Shown here: piece after piece, positions 47,774 through 63,934 of the stretch | Layout of the letters: each line of letters begins with the position of its first letter | Numbering within the stretch: the first letter of the stretch is position 1 | Source of the DNA: Pocillopora verrucosa | Taxonomy: Eukaryota > Cnidaria > Anthozoa > Scleractinia > Pocilloporidae | Assembly: GCF_036669915.1 (NCBI RefSeq) | Contig: NC_089315.1 | Location: forward strand, 21,660,010-21,724,009 | Direction: 5' to 3' | Length of the DNA: 64,000 nt | Notes under the pieces: generated by a model | What the model was told of the DNA's origin: nothing | What the model saw: only the letters and a program-made list of their open reading frames with translations | Database searches by the model: none | Position numbers and translations under genes: made by a program

Positions 47774-49322
47774 TTTTTCTTTTTTTGTTGTAAAACATCA
47801 GGCGCTGACGTGTAAAACATGACGCGTGACGCCAACGTGTAAAATGTTGGTGATAGCAGAAAATTTGTCTGAATTAATAACTCTGTCGCTAGTACGGAAA
47901 GGCCCTCAATGTTTTGAGTGTTAGAAATCTGTATTTTTTCTTCAGATTAAAAAAAACATGAAGATTTACAGACATGCGGTTATAATATTTCAGAACATGC
48001 TCTCGTAACATACTCTCAGGCACTTTGTGTTATACAAACCTTATACTTTATTTTCTTTTCTAAGGTGCAACTGTTTATAACGACCCATGTATTGACATAC
48101 TAAAATAATAACTTTCTTTTATTTTTTCCCGCGCATCTTTTCAGAATTCAAACTCTCTTTCATTTACGAGCGTTAATAATCTTCGCTGTACCTTTGAATT
48201 CTCGGCAGATTGTTCGAACATTTCTAATGTTATACGACTTTCATCAAATGAAAATTAAAAAATTGCCTCACCCAGGCCATGCTTCCCAATATTGTTCTGC
48301 AGTCTTTGTTCCTTTTCTGATGGCCTTTCCCTCGCCTAAAGAAAAAAGCCGATACATCTAAAGACTCTTAAAATATCTTTTCAGAAAAGATCATTGACCT
48401 TGTTTGTCTACTTTACTCTAAGCCAGGGGGATTTTGTAGCGATTGTCACTGAATGCCAAAGTAGTAGTGCTATAGGCGAAATATTAAAGCAACAGCAGCA
48501 CATTAACTATACCTGTGTGAATGGGATACCTTCCAGTCATAAGTGCTCCTCCTTCAAAGGTGCCACTGATCAAAACGACCCATTTATTGACAAATTAAAA
48601 TAATAACTTTCTTTTACTTTTTTCACACGCATCTTTGCAGAATTCAGCCTCTCTCTTATTTACGAGCGTTGATAATCTTCGCTGTACCTCAGAATTCTCG
48701 GCAGATTGGTCGAACATTTTTAATGTTATCCGGCTATCATGAAATGAAAATTAAAAAGTGCCTCGCCCAGGCCATGCTTCCCAATATTGTGCTGCAATCT
48801 TTGTTCTTTTTTCTGATAGCCTTTCCCTCGCCTAGAGTAAAAAGCCGATACATCTAGAGACTCTTAAAATGTCTTTTCAGAAAAGATCACTGACCTTGTT
48901 TCAGAAGACTTGGTAGGGTACCATAGAAGGTGTATCGGGGTTTTACTCTAAGTCAGTGGGATTTTGTAGCGATTGTCACTGAATGCCAAAGTAGTAGTGC
49001 TATAGGCGAAATATTAAAGCAACAGCGGCACATTAACCATACCTGTGTGAATGGGATATCTTCCAGTCATAAGTGCTCCTCTGGCTGGTGTACAAAGCGG
49101 TTGAACATAATAATTGTTGAGTATAACCCCTTCTCTGGCCAACGAGTCAATGGTTGGAGTGTTGATTTTTGATCCATGAAATCCAACGTCGCTCCACCCG
49201 AGATCATCAGCAAGCATAAAAAAAATGTGCGGAGGAGATGATTTTCGGTTTTTTGCCTCCAGTGGGCTCACCACCACGAAAAATGCGAACGCAAACGCAA
49301 CAAGACTTCTCAGGAGAGACAT
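44599..49322 (-). CDS. Sulfatase C: secreted arylsulfatase, 7 exons, 517 aa (chimeric paralogue)
   Basis: Minus-strand exons 49043-49322, 47383-47469, 46868-47079, 46214-46425, 45772-45992, 45003-45328 and 44599-44814, with sizes and phases identical to B and D. Signal-like start [18 protein letters not shown]. All catalytic residues are intact: Asp39/40, Cys77, Arg81, Lys131, His133, His218, Asp276, Asn277 and Lys294. Exon 1 protein is closest to B ([20 protein letters not shown]), while exons 2-7 are almost the same as [11 protein letters not shown] differs from the [10 protein letters not shown] of B and D by one residue. Intron 1 (1.57 kb) holds a partial MITE and an extra piece of exon 1. 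No disruption seen. Confidence 0.9.
47787..47906. mobile_element. Right half of a MITE in intron 1 of sulfatase C
   Basis: Matches 56,491-56,609 in gene D. It starts inside the loop of the central palindrome and runs to the right terminal inverted repeat (47,888-47,906, GCTAGTACGGAAAGGCCCT). The left half is missing and is replaced by a T-rich filler at 47,774-47,786 that joins to the end of the segmental duplication. Confidence 0.8.
48060..49081. repeat. Local tandem duplication spanning intron 1 and the end of exon 1 of sulfatase C
   Basis: Two adjacent copies, about 48,060-48,551 and 48,555-49,081, both running from AAGGTGCMACTG...AACGACCCAT to the exon 1 end. Copy 1 has lost about 35 bases that copy 2 keeps. 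Copy 1 resembles gene B at variable sites (AACTATACCTG, GGGATACCTTCC). Copy 2 resembles gene D (AACCATACCTG, TATCTTCC). Confidence 0.8.
48513..48551 (-). pseudogene. Extra 3' fragment of sulfatase exon 1
   Basis: Thirty-nine bases encode the end of exon 1 ([12 protein letters not shown]) with its splice donor, then break off. The start codon, the signal sequence and the formylglycine Cys are absent, so it cannot act as a first exon. It marks the junction of the tandem duplication inside intron 1 of gene C. Confidence 0.8.
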
Positions 49323-49393
49323 GTTACCGGGATTGAAATGACATTAATTTTCCAGCGAACTTCGAGCTGTAACCAGGGAAACTAAAGCCGGCG

Positions 49394-50620
49394 GAAGGTA
49401 TTGGAAAAGTTTAATCATGGATTTTAAGAGGAGTCTTGTAACTGCACTGGAGGAGAAGATCCTAGAGACAGGTTGATTCGTTGGCCCAATCTTAGATACC
49501 TAAAAATAAAGCTCGTCTGAGGTATGGATAAGTTTCGAGCCGTAGGCAACTTACTTGACAAGTAATTAACCACCAAAGGTCACCTAACAATCTTAGCCAT
49601 GATGATGATCAAAGAACCGATGTACAAGTATACAAAGAAAGGCGCTTCTGTCCTTTTTAAAATACTACGATGAACGAACCTCGAACGAACAGAGAGAAGC
49701 TATCTATTAAAAACTGAGTTAAGCAACAAGTTTATATATGTTCCCAAAAACTGCACGTACAAATCATTAACTGTGCTATACTAATTAACGATAAAAATCT
49801 TTTTTAGTTTTTTGTGCTTATCAATGAGTGAATACAATAGAATAGTTTTTAACCATTTATTGTTCCTTACAAACTCAACCGGCCGAGTCAAAGAACAAAC
49901 ACAATAATAAAAGTACTAAATTGAAAACTCGAAAGATTAAAGCCTACAAAATAAAACTAAAAATATGTGCAGAAAGGTTAATGATCTAAAACACTCGAAT
50001 GTTTCTCGGAGATTGGATTCTGGGGTGGTTATGAGTCGCCTGGGAACTATAGACTTCCATGAAGAATTTGAATGGAACTTACACTACAAACGCTTACATT
50101 AATGTAAGAAAACGACTAACAAGATAAAGTGATTTTATAAACTGAATAGGTAACGTGAATTGGCCACTGTAAAGAGTTTCAAAGCTGAAGTTTCTAGCGT
50201 TAGCCCTTCGTCAGAGCGAATGGAGGAATTGTGGGTTGTGTGTGTTTAAAGGCAGAAAATAGAGGAGGATTGTTTTGGTGTTTGCCTTGTTGTGTCTCAT
50301 TAACAAAATTTATTTCATTGATTTGATCGGGCTCTTTAGTTTTCTCGCATTAACTCTACTAATTATAAACGAGTTCTTGTTTTATTTTTGGTTTAAGTCG
50401 CTTTGGTCAAAAAGGAAATCCAACGTACTTTAACAGAACCCGAGAGAGCTCCATCAGTTCTTATTAGGTGTGCAGGTTTCCTTTATCATCTCATTTGGTA
50501 CAATTTTAAGGCAGTCAAACAGTGATTTTGTCACGGGTAGTTTAGATCTATCAGAGCTGCTCGTGAAAAAAAAAAACAGAGGACAGACGCTGGAAGAAAC
50601 TCAATTGGGCTTTTTTATCG
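49394..50620 (+). pseudogene. Remnant of an A-type sulfatase gene (plus strand)
   Basis: 49,394-49,500 aligns with the start of intron 2 of gene A (GGTATTGGAAA, then a CATGGATTTT-like word and TGCACTGGA). 50,015-50,103 is a decayed exon 3: GGATTCTGG, AGTCGCCTGGGAA, ACTACAAACGCTTACATTAA, then donor GTAAGA, with two internal deletions. 50,104-50,620 aligns with intron 3 of A (GTCAAAAAGGAAATC, GGTAGTTTAGATCTA, GGAAGAAACT). Exons 1, 2 and 4-7 are missing. It begins about 70 bases upstream of sulfatase C and points away from it. Confidence 0.82.
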
Positions 50621-50645
50621 CGTCTGTCCTCCGCGCTCGTTTTTA

Positions 50646-53600
50646 ACTCGTGAATTGCGCGCATGCGCAAGAGCAAGTAAAAGATACGATGTGGGGAATG
50701 GCATACGCTCGCTCGCTCGATTGGTCGATTCCTGTAAACCTTTTTTTAGATTTTAGGCTTTTGAGTGCATTTGATAGTTTTTGGCGAGCAGTAAACAGAC
50801 GAAATGGCGACCTTTGTTGCTAAGAATAGTGGTGGGGTGAAAAAGAAGCCAATGATAATCTTAAAATAGTTTTTTTTTCGTTTTAGTTTCAACAAGCGGC
50901 GCCAGCGACTGGCAGGCATGCAAGGATTCACACTGAAATAACAGAACAACCTTCGTTTTTCATAAAATTGTAATTTACAATCCTTGAACTTGAAAACAAT
51001 CCGAAGACTCATTGAAAATATCACTTACTGCGAAACGCTCGGAGTTTACGGATGTTCAAAAGCTTTTTCTGTTATGGCGTGAGATTGAGGACAAAATTGA
51101 TCAGTACGTTTCGTCCGTGTGTTTTTCCTGTGTGAAGCAATAGAAGATGCCGGCGACTGACGAAATAACAAGTTAATACGAAAATCAAATAACACCTAAA
51201 CAAACAATTTTAGCTACCGATTTTCAGTGAATTTTTAAAGAACAATTTTCTTTTAAGTTTCAAGACAATTTGAAGATTCAACATACATAGAACGTACTAA
51301 AATGCGAAAGTTACACACCACAAAATTGATAAATAGGCCTGAAATGAAATTTTATCTTGTTATTGATTATACGTTGCCCAGCACGTGACTCAAATCTACC
51401 CAGGCGGAGATCCAAAATGACGGTGGCAGGCTTGGCTTAGTTATATCACTCAAAACTCGTTCCAGTTTGTCTCATTTGATAAAGAGGAAATCGTGAATGT
51501 TTTCATTAAGACAGTATTGCCTTGATTTTCTAATATTTACAAAGAAAGACAGTAAATTTAACTTTTCACCCACATTTACTTCCAACCTTTTCTTTTGAAC
51601 CAGAAACAAAAATGATAGACGTTTAAAACACATGACATCATCCACCTTGTCAAATGTAATAGCATGATCATTTCAATTGTAATGCCTTCTTATCCCAACG
51701 TTACTTTGTCTCTTTGCTACATCAGCGAACACTGAACTACTGCTCGTACTCTAGATATGACAATCAATCACAAAATTCCCTAAACCAGATAACATTAAAC
51801 ATAATCTAAAAAATCATGTGTCAATTCACGAGTTTGCTCACAGAGTACTTTGATTAAAGGATATTTTACTAAAACAGTTTCACTCTACAGCTAAGAGTGG
51901 ATAATGACGAAAGTAACAACTCTGTCACATTAACTCACAATACAACAGCATCACAAAAAGCCACTGAATAAATTAATGCAAGAGAACGGAATAAATCAGA
52001 CAAAGGCATTTATTGTGGTTTCCATTACATCAAAGTACAAATTTGATTGTAGCTACCGCTAGTCAAAAAATAAGGCGACTCCGAAATCATTCTTACTTGT
52101 CACTTTTGTCTTCCCCACCATTATTACATTTACAGTCGATAATCCTGTTTTAAGACATGCTATTAAAAATCAGTGGCTAAAACTCACTCACTTGTGCTAT
52201 TAACAATGTAATGGCTTGTAAAACTAGGGATACCATTCACAAAGTGACTTGGAATCAATAAAATTTTAACGAAAAACAACGTTTGCCTTTGATATTCTAC
52301 AAATGTAAAATACCTATTTGAGTAAAACAGTTTTCTCTCTCTTTACTCTCGACGTGCTTGATGCGACCAGCTCCGATCTACATCCACGGTCCCCAAATGC
52401 CATGCTTACGAGCCTCTTTTAGTGCATTTGGGTCAGCAGGTTTGAAGGCGGCAGGAACTGCAGTCTTTAGGTAATAATTCATTCTATCTTTCATCTCCTT
52501 TAGAACATCAGGTAACTCGGTGCTGAGGTCGTGTCGCTCTTCGGGATCAGCTGTGATGTTATAAAGTACAACGTCCAAAAGGTCCGCATTTCCCTGTAAG
52601 ATTCCAACATAAAGAACTGGACATATATAAACTTTTAATAATGATTCGATGTAGAAGTTCTGGCATACGGAGTGATTTGCATAAATATATTTGAGGGTTG
52701 ATTACGTATTGCTATTGTAATTCAGGTAGTGATTTCGAGGTACTGGTGAGGGAAAAACGATTCAAATATTAAAGCACTGACCATGTAATAGATCCTCAAC
52801 TGCTCCAGAATCTCTTCATTTGTCTCATCTTTAAGAAACCCTTTAGACAAAAGAACATCAACTGGAACTCCGCCCAGCTCGGGTGGTTTAAACCAGGTGA
52901 TATTTTTAACATTCATCAAAAGCTTCATGCTTCCCTTCCGAAGAGCCATTCCTTGCCAGTTGACTCCCAACATTTTACTTGTCCCAGATGGTGGATTATC
53001 GATGTTAAGCAAGATTTCTGTTCGAGGTGAAGCTTCTCCACGTGACAAAGTGCTCCACACATCAAAGCCATCAATGGGGATAGGATGTTTTGCATCGTAC
53101 GAACCACCTGTGGTCAAACCAGAATGATAAGAATATTATTTATAAGGTTGCCACAAACAAACACACGAAAGAAAAAGCAGTGAAGGAGAAAGGGAAGAAG
53201 AAATGAGGCAAGAACACTATTTACTAAATTAACTCTCAGGTGTTACGACTAATTCTCTGAAAGAGTAAAGTAAACAAATCTAACAAACATTATGACGAAA
53301 GATGTTCAATTATGATATTCACTCCATTTCTCGCTACGTTTGTAACTTAATGGATAACTCTTGCCTTTCTGGATTATGTTCCATACGAGATGTTTGCTCG
53401 AGAGTCTTATTTCCACGGACTAACTCTTTACAGAGTTAGTTTTCTTAAAAATCTTCAAAACTAAATGGAAAAGACACACCTTCAAGTGAGGGATAATCAG
53501 AGAAGTGGAAATGAAGTCATAGATAACCACACCTGCAAGGTTGATGAGAGTAGGAAAGAAGTCGCTGATGTGTAGAAGTCCTTCGCATTTCACACCGGTC

Positions 53601-55534
53601 TTTTCTAACATTTTTCCATGGACAAAAGCAGCACCTCTCACTCCTCCCTCCCATAAGGTATGTTTTGTTCCTCTAAGAGGCCAGTTATATCCGCCATACG
53701 TAGGTTCTCCACCATTATCAGTGCTGAAGACTGTTAAAGTGTTCTCCCATAGCCTGGACGAGAACAATGAAGATCACAAACGCTTGTATTCACCCTTCAA
53801 ATCAACAGAGTTATCACGGCTGCCGTAAACTTTGCACATAGAAAACCCAAAGAGATCCTCGTGTAATAAGAGTCTTGCCCAGCACTGTGATAGCACGAAT
53901 CTAGGATAATGGCCGCTCAAGCTCACAATAGAATCAAAATATGAAACCTTCAAGTAAACTAATTCGAAACTCACCCTTTCTTTTTAAACATTTTCGTGAT
54001 GTTGCCAACAGCTTCGTCCAGTACAGCGACCATTCCAGCATGCACTCGGCGCATCTTTTGATGAATAAACGAGAATTTGTCCACATACTGGTCTGGTGCC
54101 TGGATGGGATTATGAACATTCTGGAAGGCCATGTACAGGAACAGGGGCTGTTTTGGGTCATGTTGATCCAAAATCTCCTCTATCCTCTGATGGAATCATA
54201 AAATAAAAACAACCGTGAAATACTCATTACGGACATAACACAGTTCATCGTAGCCCTAGTATTGCAATATCTTTTGAGAAAAGTATAAGATAAAATATGC
54301 ATTCAGGATGTAGGTAGGAGAGAAGGAGTTTCTTTGTAGAAGTGCTAGCGTCACGAAAAGCGTATAACTTTAATTAGGCAGTAGCAAACTTTGTGGGAAG
54401 TCTGAAACGTTATACTGGGAGGTTATCGGCGATGAATTCGAACCCCGTTTGATAGGAGAATCAAACTCATAGTTGATTTATGTCATAGGGGCCGTGAGAA
54501 GATATGGCATTATAGACCTCACCGTCCTCCACGACGGGTCTTTGCATCGACTAATCGTAATTAACCGCCTAAATCTAACAAATGATGCATTATAAACCAT
54601 AGTTACGTGGAAATATTAACTATTAGACCTTGACATATTCGAATGTTGCATATTTTCCGTTCAGGTCTAAAACAGGTTCGGTTCCGTTGCGAAAATCAAC
54701 CACTTTGTCACGCGTGTGATCATAATGATCTTCAGCACCATCCCAGAATCCATAAGCGGAGTCAAAACCACGGTTGGTTGGAACATAAGGCCATTTGTAG
54801 AAACCAAGATGCCACTTGCCAACCAAATGAGTCGCGTAACCTGATAGAAAAAAATTTAAGAAATACACCCCATTTGTAAATTGAATTACTGAAGTATTTT
54901 GAAGATTTATTTGCGCAGAATGAGGTATAAACAAAACGCCATAATCATAGAGAAGAGCATAGACAGAAAGCAACGCGAAATGGGTGTCGGGTAAGGCGCC
55001 CATTTAAGTTGATCAGCTTTTACGGTTTGGTGTGAAGGGCTTCTTTCTTACAAAAAATTGTTGTTTAGAATAAATATCATTGGAATTAAAAAATCTTTTC
55101 TTCTTTTAATTGAAGGGCCGGAATCTTGGAAGGCTGTGGCTTACCAACTTTCTTTAGCTGTTCTGGAAGGGTCTGAAAATCTAATGGCAATCCAAATGGA
55201 TTTGTGGGGTGAACCACTTCATGCTGAAGTCCTGCAAGAGTCGGATAAAAAAGTAAATGATCTGATAACATATAAGCTAATCATGATGCACCCTCCCCCT
55301 TTACTTATGATTTGGCAGGTAAATAGACCAACTACTGGCTCAGTGCTAAAGTAATTTCTATCTGCAGCCGGCTCTCACACTGGTCTCCTTTGCACTGTTG
55401 TTTTGCACGGACGAATTAAGGACTGACGCTAAAAACATCAGGTTTGGAAACTCTTTACGGTGGCCAATTTAATCATCGACTTATTTGATAGAACCAAAAT
55501 CTCTTCTTATAACTCCCAGCGACGCAGCACCACA
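50646..55534. repeat. Segmental duplication, copy 2 (holds sulfatase D exons 2-7)
   Basis: Direct partner of 42,890-47,773. It includes the 3' flank and exons 7 to 2 of gene D and ends in intron 1. Copy 2 has an extra segment near 50,835-50,870 (GGTGAAAAAGAAGCC) that copy 1 lacks. Left of its start is a 12-base inverted repeat (GAGGACAGACGC and GCGTCTGTCCTC, about 50,580-50,635). Confidence 0.92.
52009..52014 (-). terminator. Polyadenylation signal of sulfatase D
   Basis: AATAAA on the coding strand about 365 bases after the stop, conserved with genes B and C. Confidence 0.5.
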
Positions 55535-58105
55535 GTTTCTTTAAAGTTACCCTTTAAAGGTCCTCAAAGGATCCTAGTCAACCACAAGACATTGCGCGCT
55601 TCGCCTGCTTTTTTCAATACCATTTAAATTTTAAAAAAATCATGAAGTTTCCACTGTGACGCCTATCATCCAAGTGCATCCGAGCGATTTAAATACATTG
55701 AAATATTAAATTGTTATGATATTCCTCCTAAATTATCAATGGTTTTATTCTGAGTAGTTATTTTTGTGGCTTCTAGAAATTTTCTCAAGAAAGTTTTGTT
55801 TGTAACTGGGACCGTCAATAGCATCTCGCCTTCTATTACGTGGAAGGCCTAAAGCCATGGGGAAGATAAAAAGGATTCTGCTTCGAGAGTCCACTTTCAA
55901 CCTGTGGAATGACAGGAAGGATAGTCTTGGCATCAAATGTCTAACTAATATCCAATTTGTAGAGATTTTGCAGCATCAAAGCGTCGATGAGCTTCGCGCG
56001 TGGTGCCAGTCACACGAAACGAATGATGAGTGTTGACCGTGGGCTGAACGACTCCAACCGATCGCAAGCGAATTTACAATTTAGCTCTGGCAAGGATATC
56101 TTTAAGGGACTCTTCCTTGCGATACGATAATAAACTGGTTCCATAAATATTGCTCTTAAGTGTGGTCGGTTTTGAATGAGGTGCCATCTCCAAACCCGTA
56201 TGCTCTGAAAGTTAGTTAAAGCCTGATGATGTTATTGTGTTACAAAAGACAATATTCTGCCTGCTATTTCCTGCTATTTTCTTCGTTTTTAAGTGACCGT
56301 TCTCTATCGGAGCATATAACTCCGAAATATGTTTCTCTTGAACTTGGTGTGGGCTTTCTCTATTCTCTTCTTGAAACTTAGGGCCTTTCCGCACTAGCAG
56401 ACAAAACTAGAATTGTCCCGACAAAATAAAAGGACAAATTTTTGTTTCGTCTGACTATCTCAAAGACGTCAAATTCCGTTAGCGCCTGATGTTGTAAAAC
56501 ATCAGGCGCTGACGTGTAAAACATGACGCGTGACGCCAACGTGTAAATGTTGGTAATAACAGAAAATTTGTCTGAATTAATAACTCTGTCGCTAGTGCGG
56601 AAAAGCCCTCATTTAGAAACTCTGTACGTTTTTATTTCAAGAACAGCAACGTGTGGCACGGTGGATTTATTCTTGGCATGTGTGACGCTTCTCCTGTTGA
56701 AGGCCAGCACGACTCTTGTAATATGAATGATTTTTCCTGCTGTTGCTCGTATGTAAACAAAAACAGGGGCGTGGTTGTCTTTCCGCTTTTCATTCCTTCT
56801 TTGGGATGACCAGGAACCCTGGGATGACTCGCAACGCTCCCCAAGGCGATTTGGCAAAATGTAAAACAGAGGCCAATCTTTCAGTTTGTACATTTATTGA
56901 ACATTATGACCTCTTGACAAAGTCACGCCGAAGCATATTGTGTTACTGGTACAAATAGTATCATATACCACGTTTTATAACCTGATTTACAATCCTGTTG
57001 TCATGCCAAATTCTAGTATTATAAATTAGGAAGGTACGTGCACACCTAAATGACCTCATTATCCATAAATTTACGTATCACTAAGGAGATTTTCGGTTAA
57101 GTCTGTGCTGTGATGTTGTTAAGCGGCTGGCATGGTTTCTGAACCCTTCTGCATGGCATGCATTCATTATGGTTATGGCTGTTCTCTTTATTTTTTTTAA
57201 TAGCTTTAACACTAAAATACTGATATTCAGATCCCTGAAACAGTAGTTTACGAAACAAAATCCACGCATGGACTGCTTTACAGTTTTTCCGGTGTGGTAG
57301 TGATACGCTCTAAGGTAAGAGCATTTGTTTTGTGCAGACCTCATACTTGGTTTTGCTTTCTAAGGTGCCACTTGTCAGAACGACCCATTTATTGACAAAT
57401 TCAAATTCAAATTTGGTTAATTTTCCACGCACACCTTTGAACAATTCCATATTTTTCTTTTTAACGAACGTTGATGTTCTTCGCTGTGCCACAGAATTCT
57501 CGGGGGGATGTGAAACACTCCTAATGTTATCCAACTATCATCAAAAGAAAATTTAAGGTACCCTGCCCAGGCCAAGCTAATCCGATACTACACTGCAATC
57601 ATTTTTCTTTTTTTATCTCCTATCCCAAGCCGAAAGCAAAAGCTCAAAAACATTAAAATGCCTTTTCCGAAGATAATTCACCTTGCTCGGGGGAGGTCAG
57701 GCTCAGAATGTTAACATAGATAGTGTTACCTTACGTCAATTGGATTTTGTAGTTATTGTCACGGAATGCGAAAGTAGTAGTGCTTTACGCGAAATACCAA
57801 AGCAACAGCGGCACATTAACCATACCTGTGTGAATGGGGTATCTTCCAGTCATAAGTGCTCCTCTGGCTGGTGTACAAACAGGTTGAACATAATAATTGT
57901 CGAGTATGACCCCTTCTTTGGCCAACGAGTCAATGGTTGGAGTGTTGATTTTTGATCCATGAAATCCAACGTCGATCCACCCGAGATCATCAGCAAGCAT
58001 AAACAAAATGTGCGGAGGAGATGATTTTCGCTTTTTAGCCTCCAGAGGACTCACTGCCACGAAAAATGCGAACGCAAACGCAACAAGACTTCTCACGAGA
58101 GACAT
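52378..58105 (-). CDS. Sulfatase D: secreted arylsulfatase, 7 exons, 517 aa
   Basis: Minus-strand exons 57826-58105, 55145-55231, 54629-54840, 53975-54186, 53533-53753, 52782-53107 and 52378-52593, with the same sizes and phases as B and C. Signal-like start [18 protein letters not shown]. Catalytic residues are intact (Asp39/40, Cys77 in PVCTPARG, Arg81, Lys131, His133, His218, Asp276, Asn277, Lys294). Exon 1 is the most diverged of the three ([26 protein letters not shown]). In exon 7 an Asn seen in B and C is Lys (YYLKTAVP). Intron 1 (2.6 kb) contains an intact MITE. The start codon lies 342 bases from the divergent WDR48 start. Expected role as for gene A. Confidence 0.9.
55535..56379. 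other. Segment of sulfatase D intron 1 missing from gene C
   Basis: About 845 bases with no coding similarity. The corresponding position in gene C is deleted together with the left half of the MITE, or was never present there. Small frames at 55,745-55,936 and 56,212-56,394 on the minus strand show no motif. Confidence 0.45.
56380..56609. mobile_element. MITE with 19-bp terminal inverted repeats and a central palindrome
   Basis: The left end AGGGCCTTTCCGCACTAGC (56,380-56,398) and the right end, reverse complement AGGGCTTTTCCGCACTAGC (56,591-56,609), differ at one base. The 230-bp element has no ORF. At 56,481-56,510 it contains a perfect palindrome: 13-base arms AGCGCCTGATGTT around the loop GTAA. 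No clear target site duplication was seen. Confidence 0.85.
56610..57825. other. Rest of sulfatase D intron 1, homologous to the same intron in B and C
   Basis: From about 56,850 the sequence aligns with 38,260-39,508 of gene B (AAAATGTAAAACAGAGGCCA, then the AAGGTGCCACT and CGACCCATTTATTG words). This places the right-hand limit of the gypsy insertion in B before about 38,240. No gene. Confidence 0.5.
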
Positions 58106-58447
58106 ATTACGGGGATTTGAAATGACATAACTCTCTAGGGAATGTCACATGATTGTCACGGGACTGGGACTTAACTGTCTTTTGTTTGTGTTTGGTTTCC
58201 CTTACACATGGTGGGAGATGATGTTAGATGACGCTAGATGAAGCTTGCACCGAGCATAAAACTAGCTCTGGTATTCTGACAATCAATTCGACAATATTCC
58301 ATAAATTAAAATTTTCCTTTCCTATCATGACCTTACTGATTGGAAACATCGAGTAATGATTCCTGCCTAGGAGGATATTCCGCGGATGGATTATCAGAAT
58401 CGGAGAACTGGAACCTAAATTGTTGTTGTGACAGGAAGAAGTGCAAG
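58106..58447. promoter_or_regulatory. Divergent intergenic region between sulfatase D and WDR48
   Basis: The 342 bases separate the start codons of two genes pointing away from each other, so they must contain both core promoters or the 5' UTRs. No TATA box is obvious. CAAGATGGCGGC over the WDR48 start resembles the YY1 motif that often overlaps translation starts of housekeeping genes. Only the first 25 or so bases next to sulfatase D resemble the upstream region of genes B and C. Confidence 0.5.

Positions 58448-63934
<5,487 letters not shown>

Noticed and set aside
58340-58447. N-terminal extension of WDR48 by 36 codons
   Set aside because: The frame is open but contains no ATG, and the ATG at 58,448 has good context and fits the family start.
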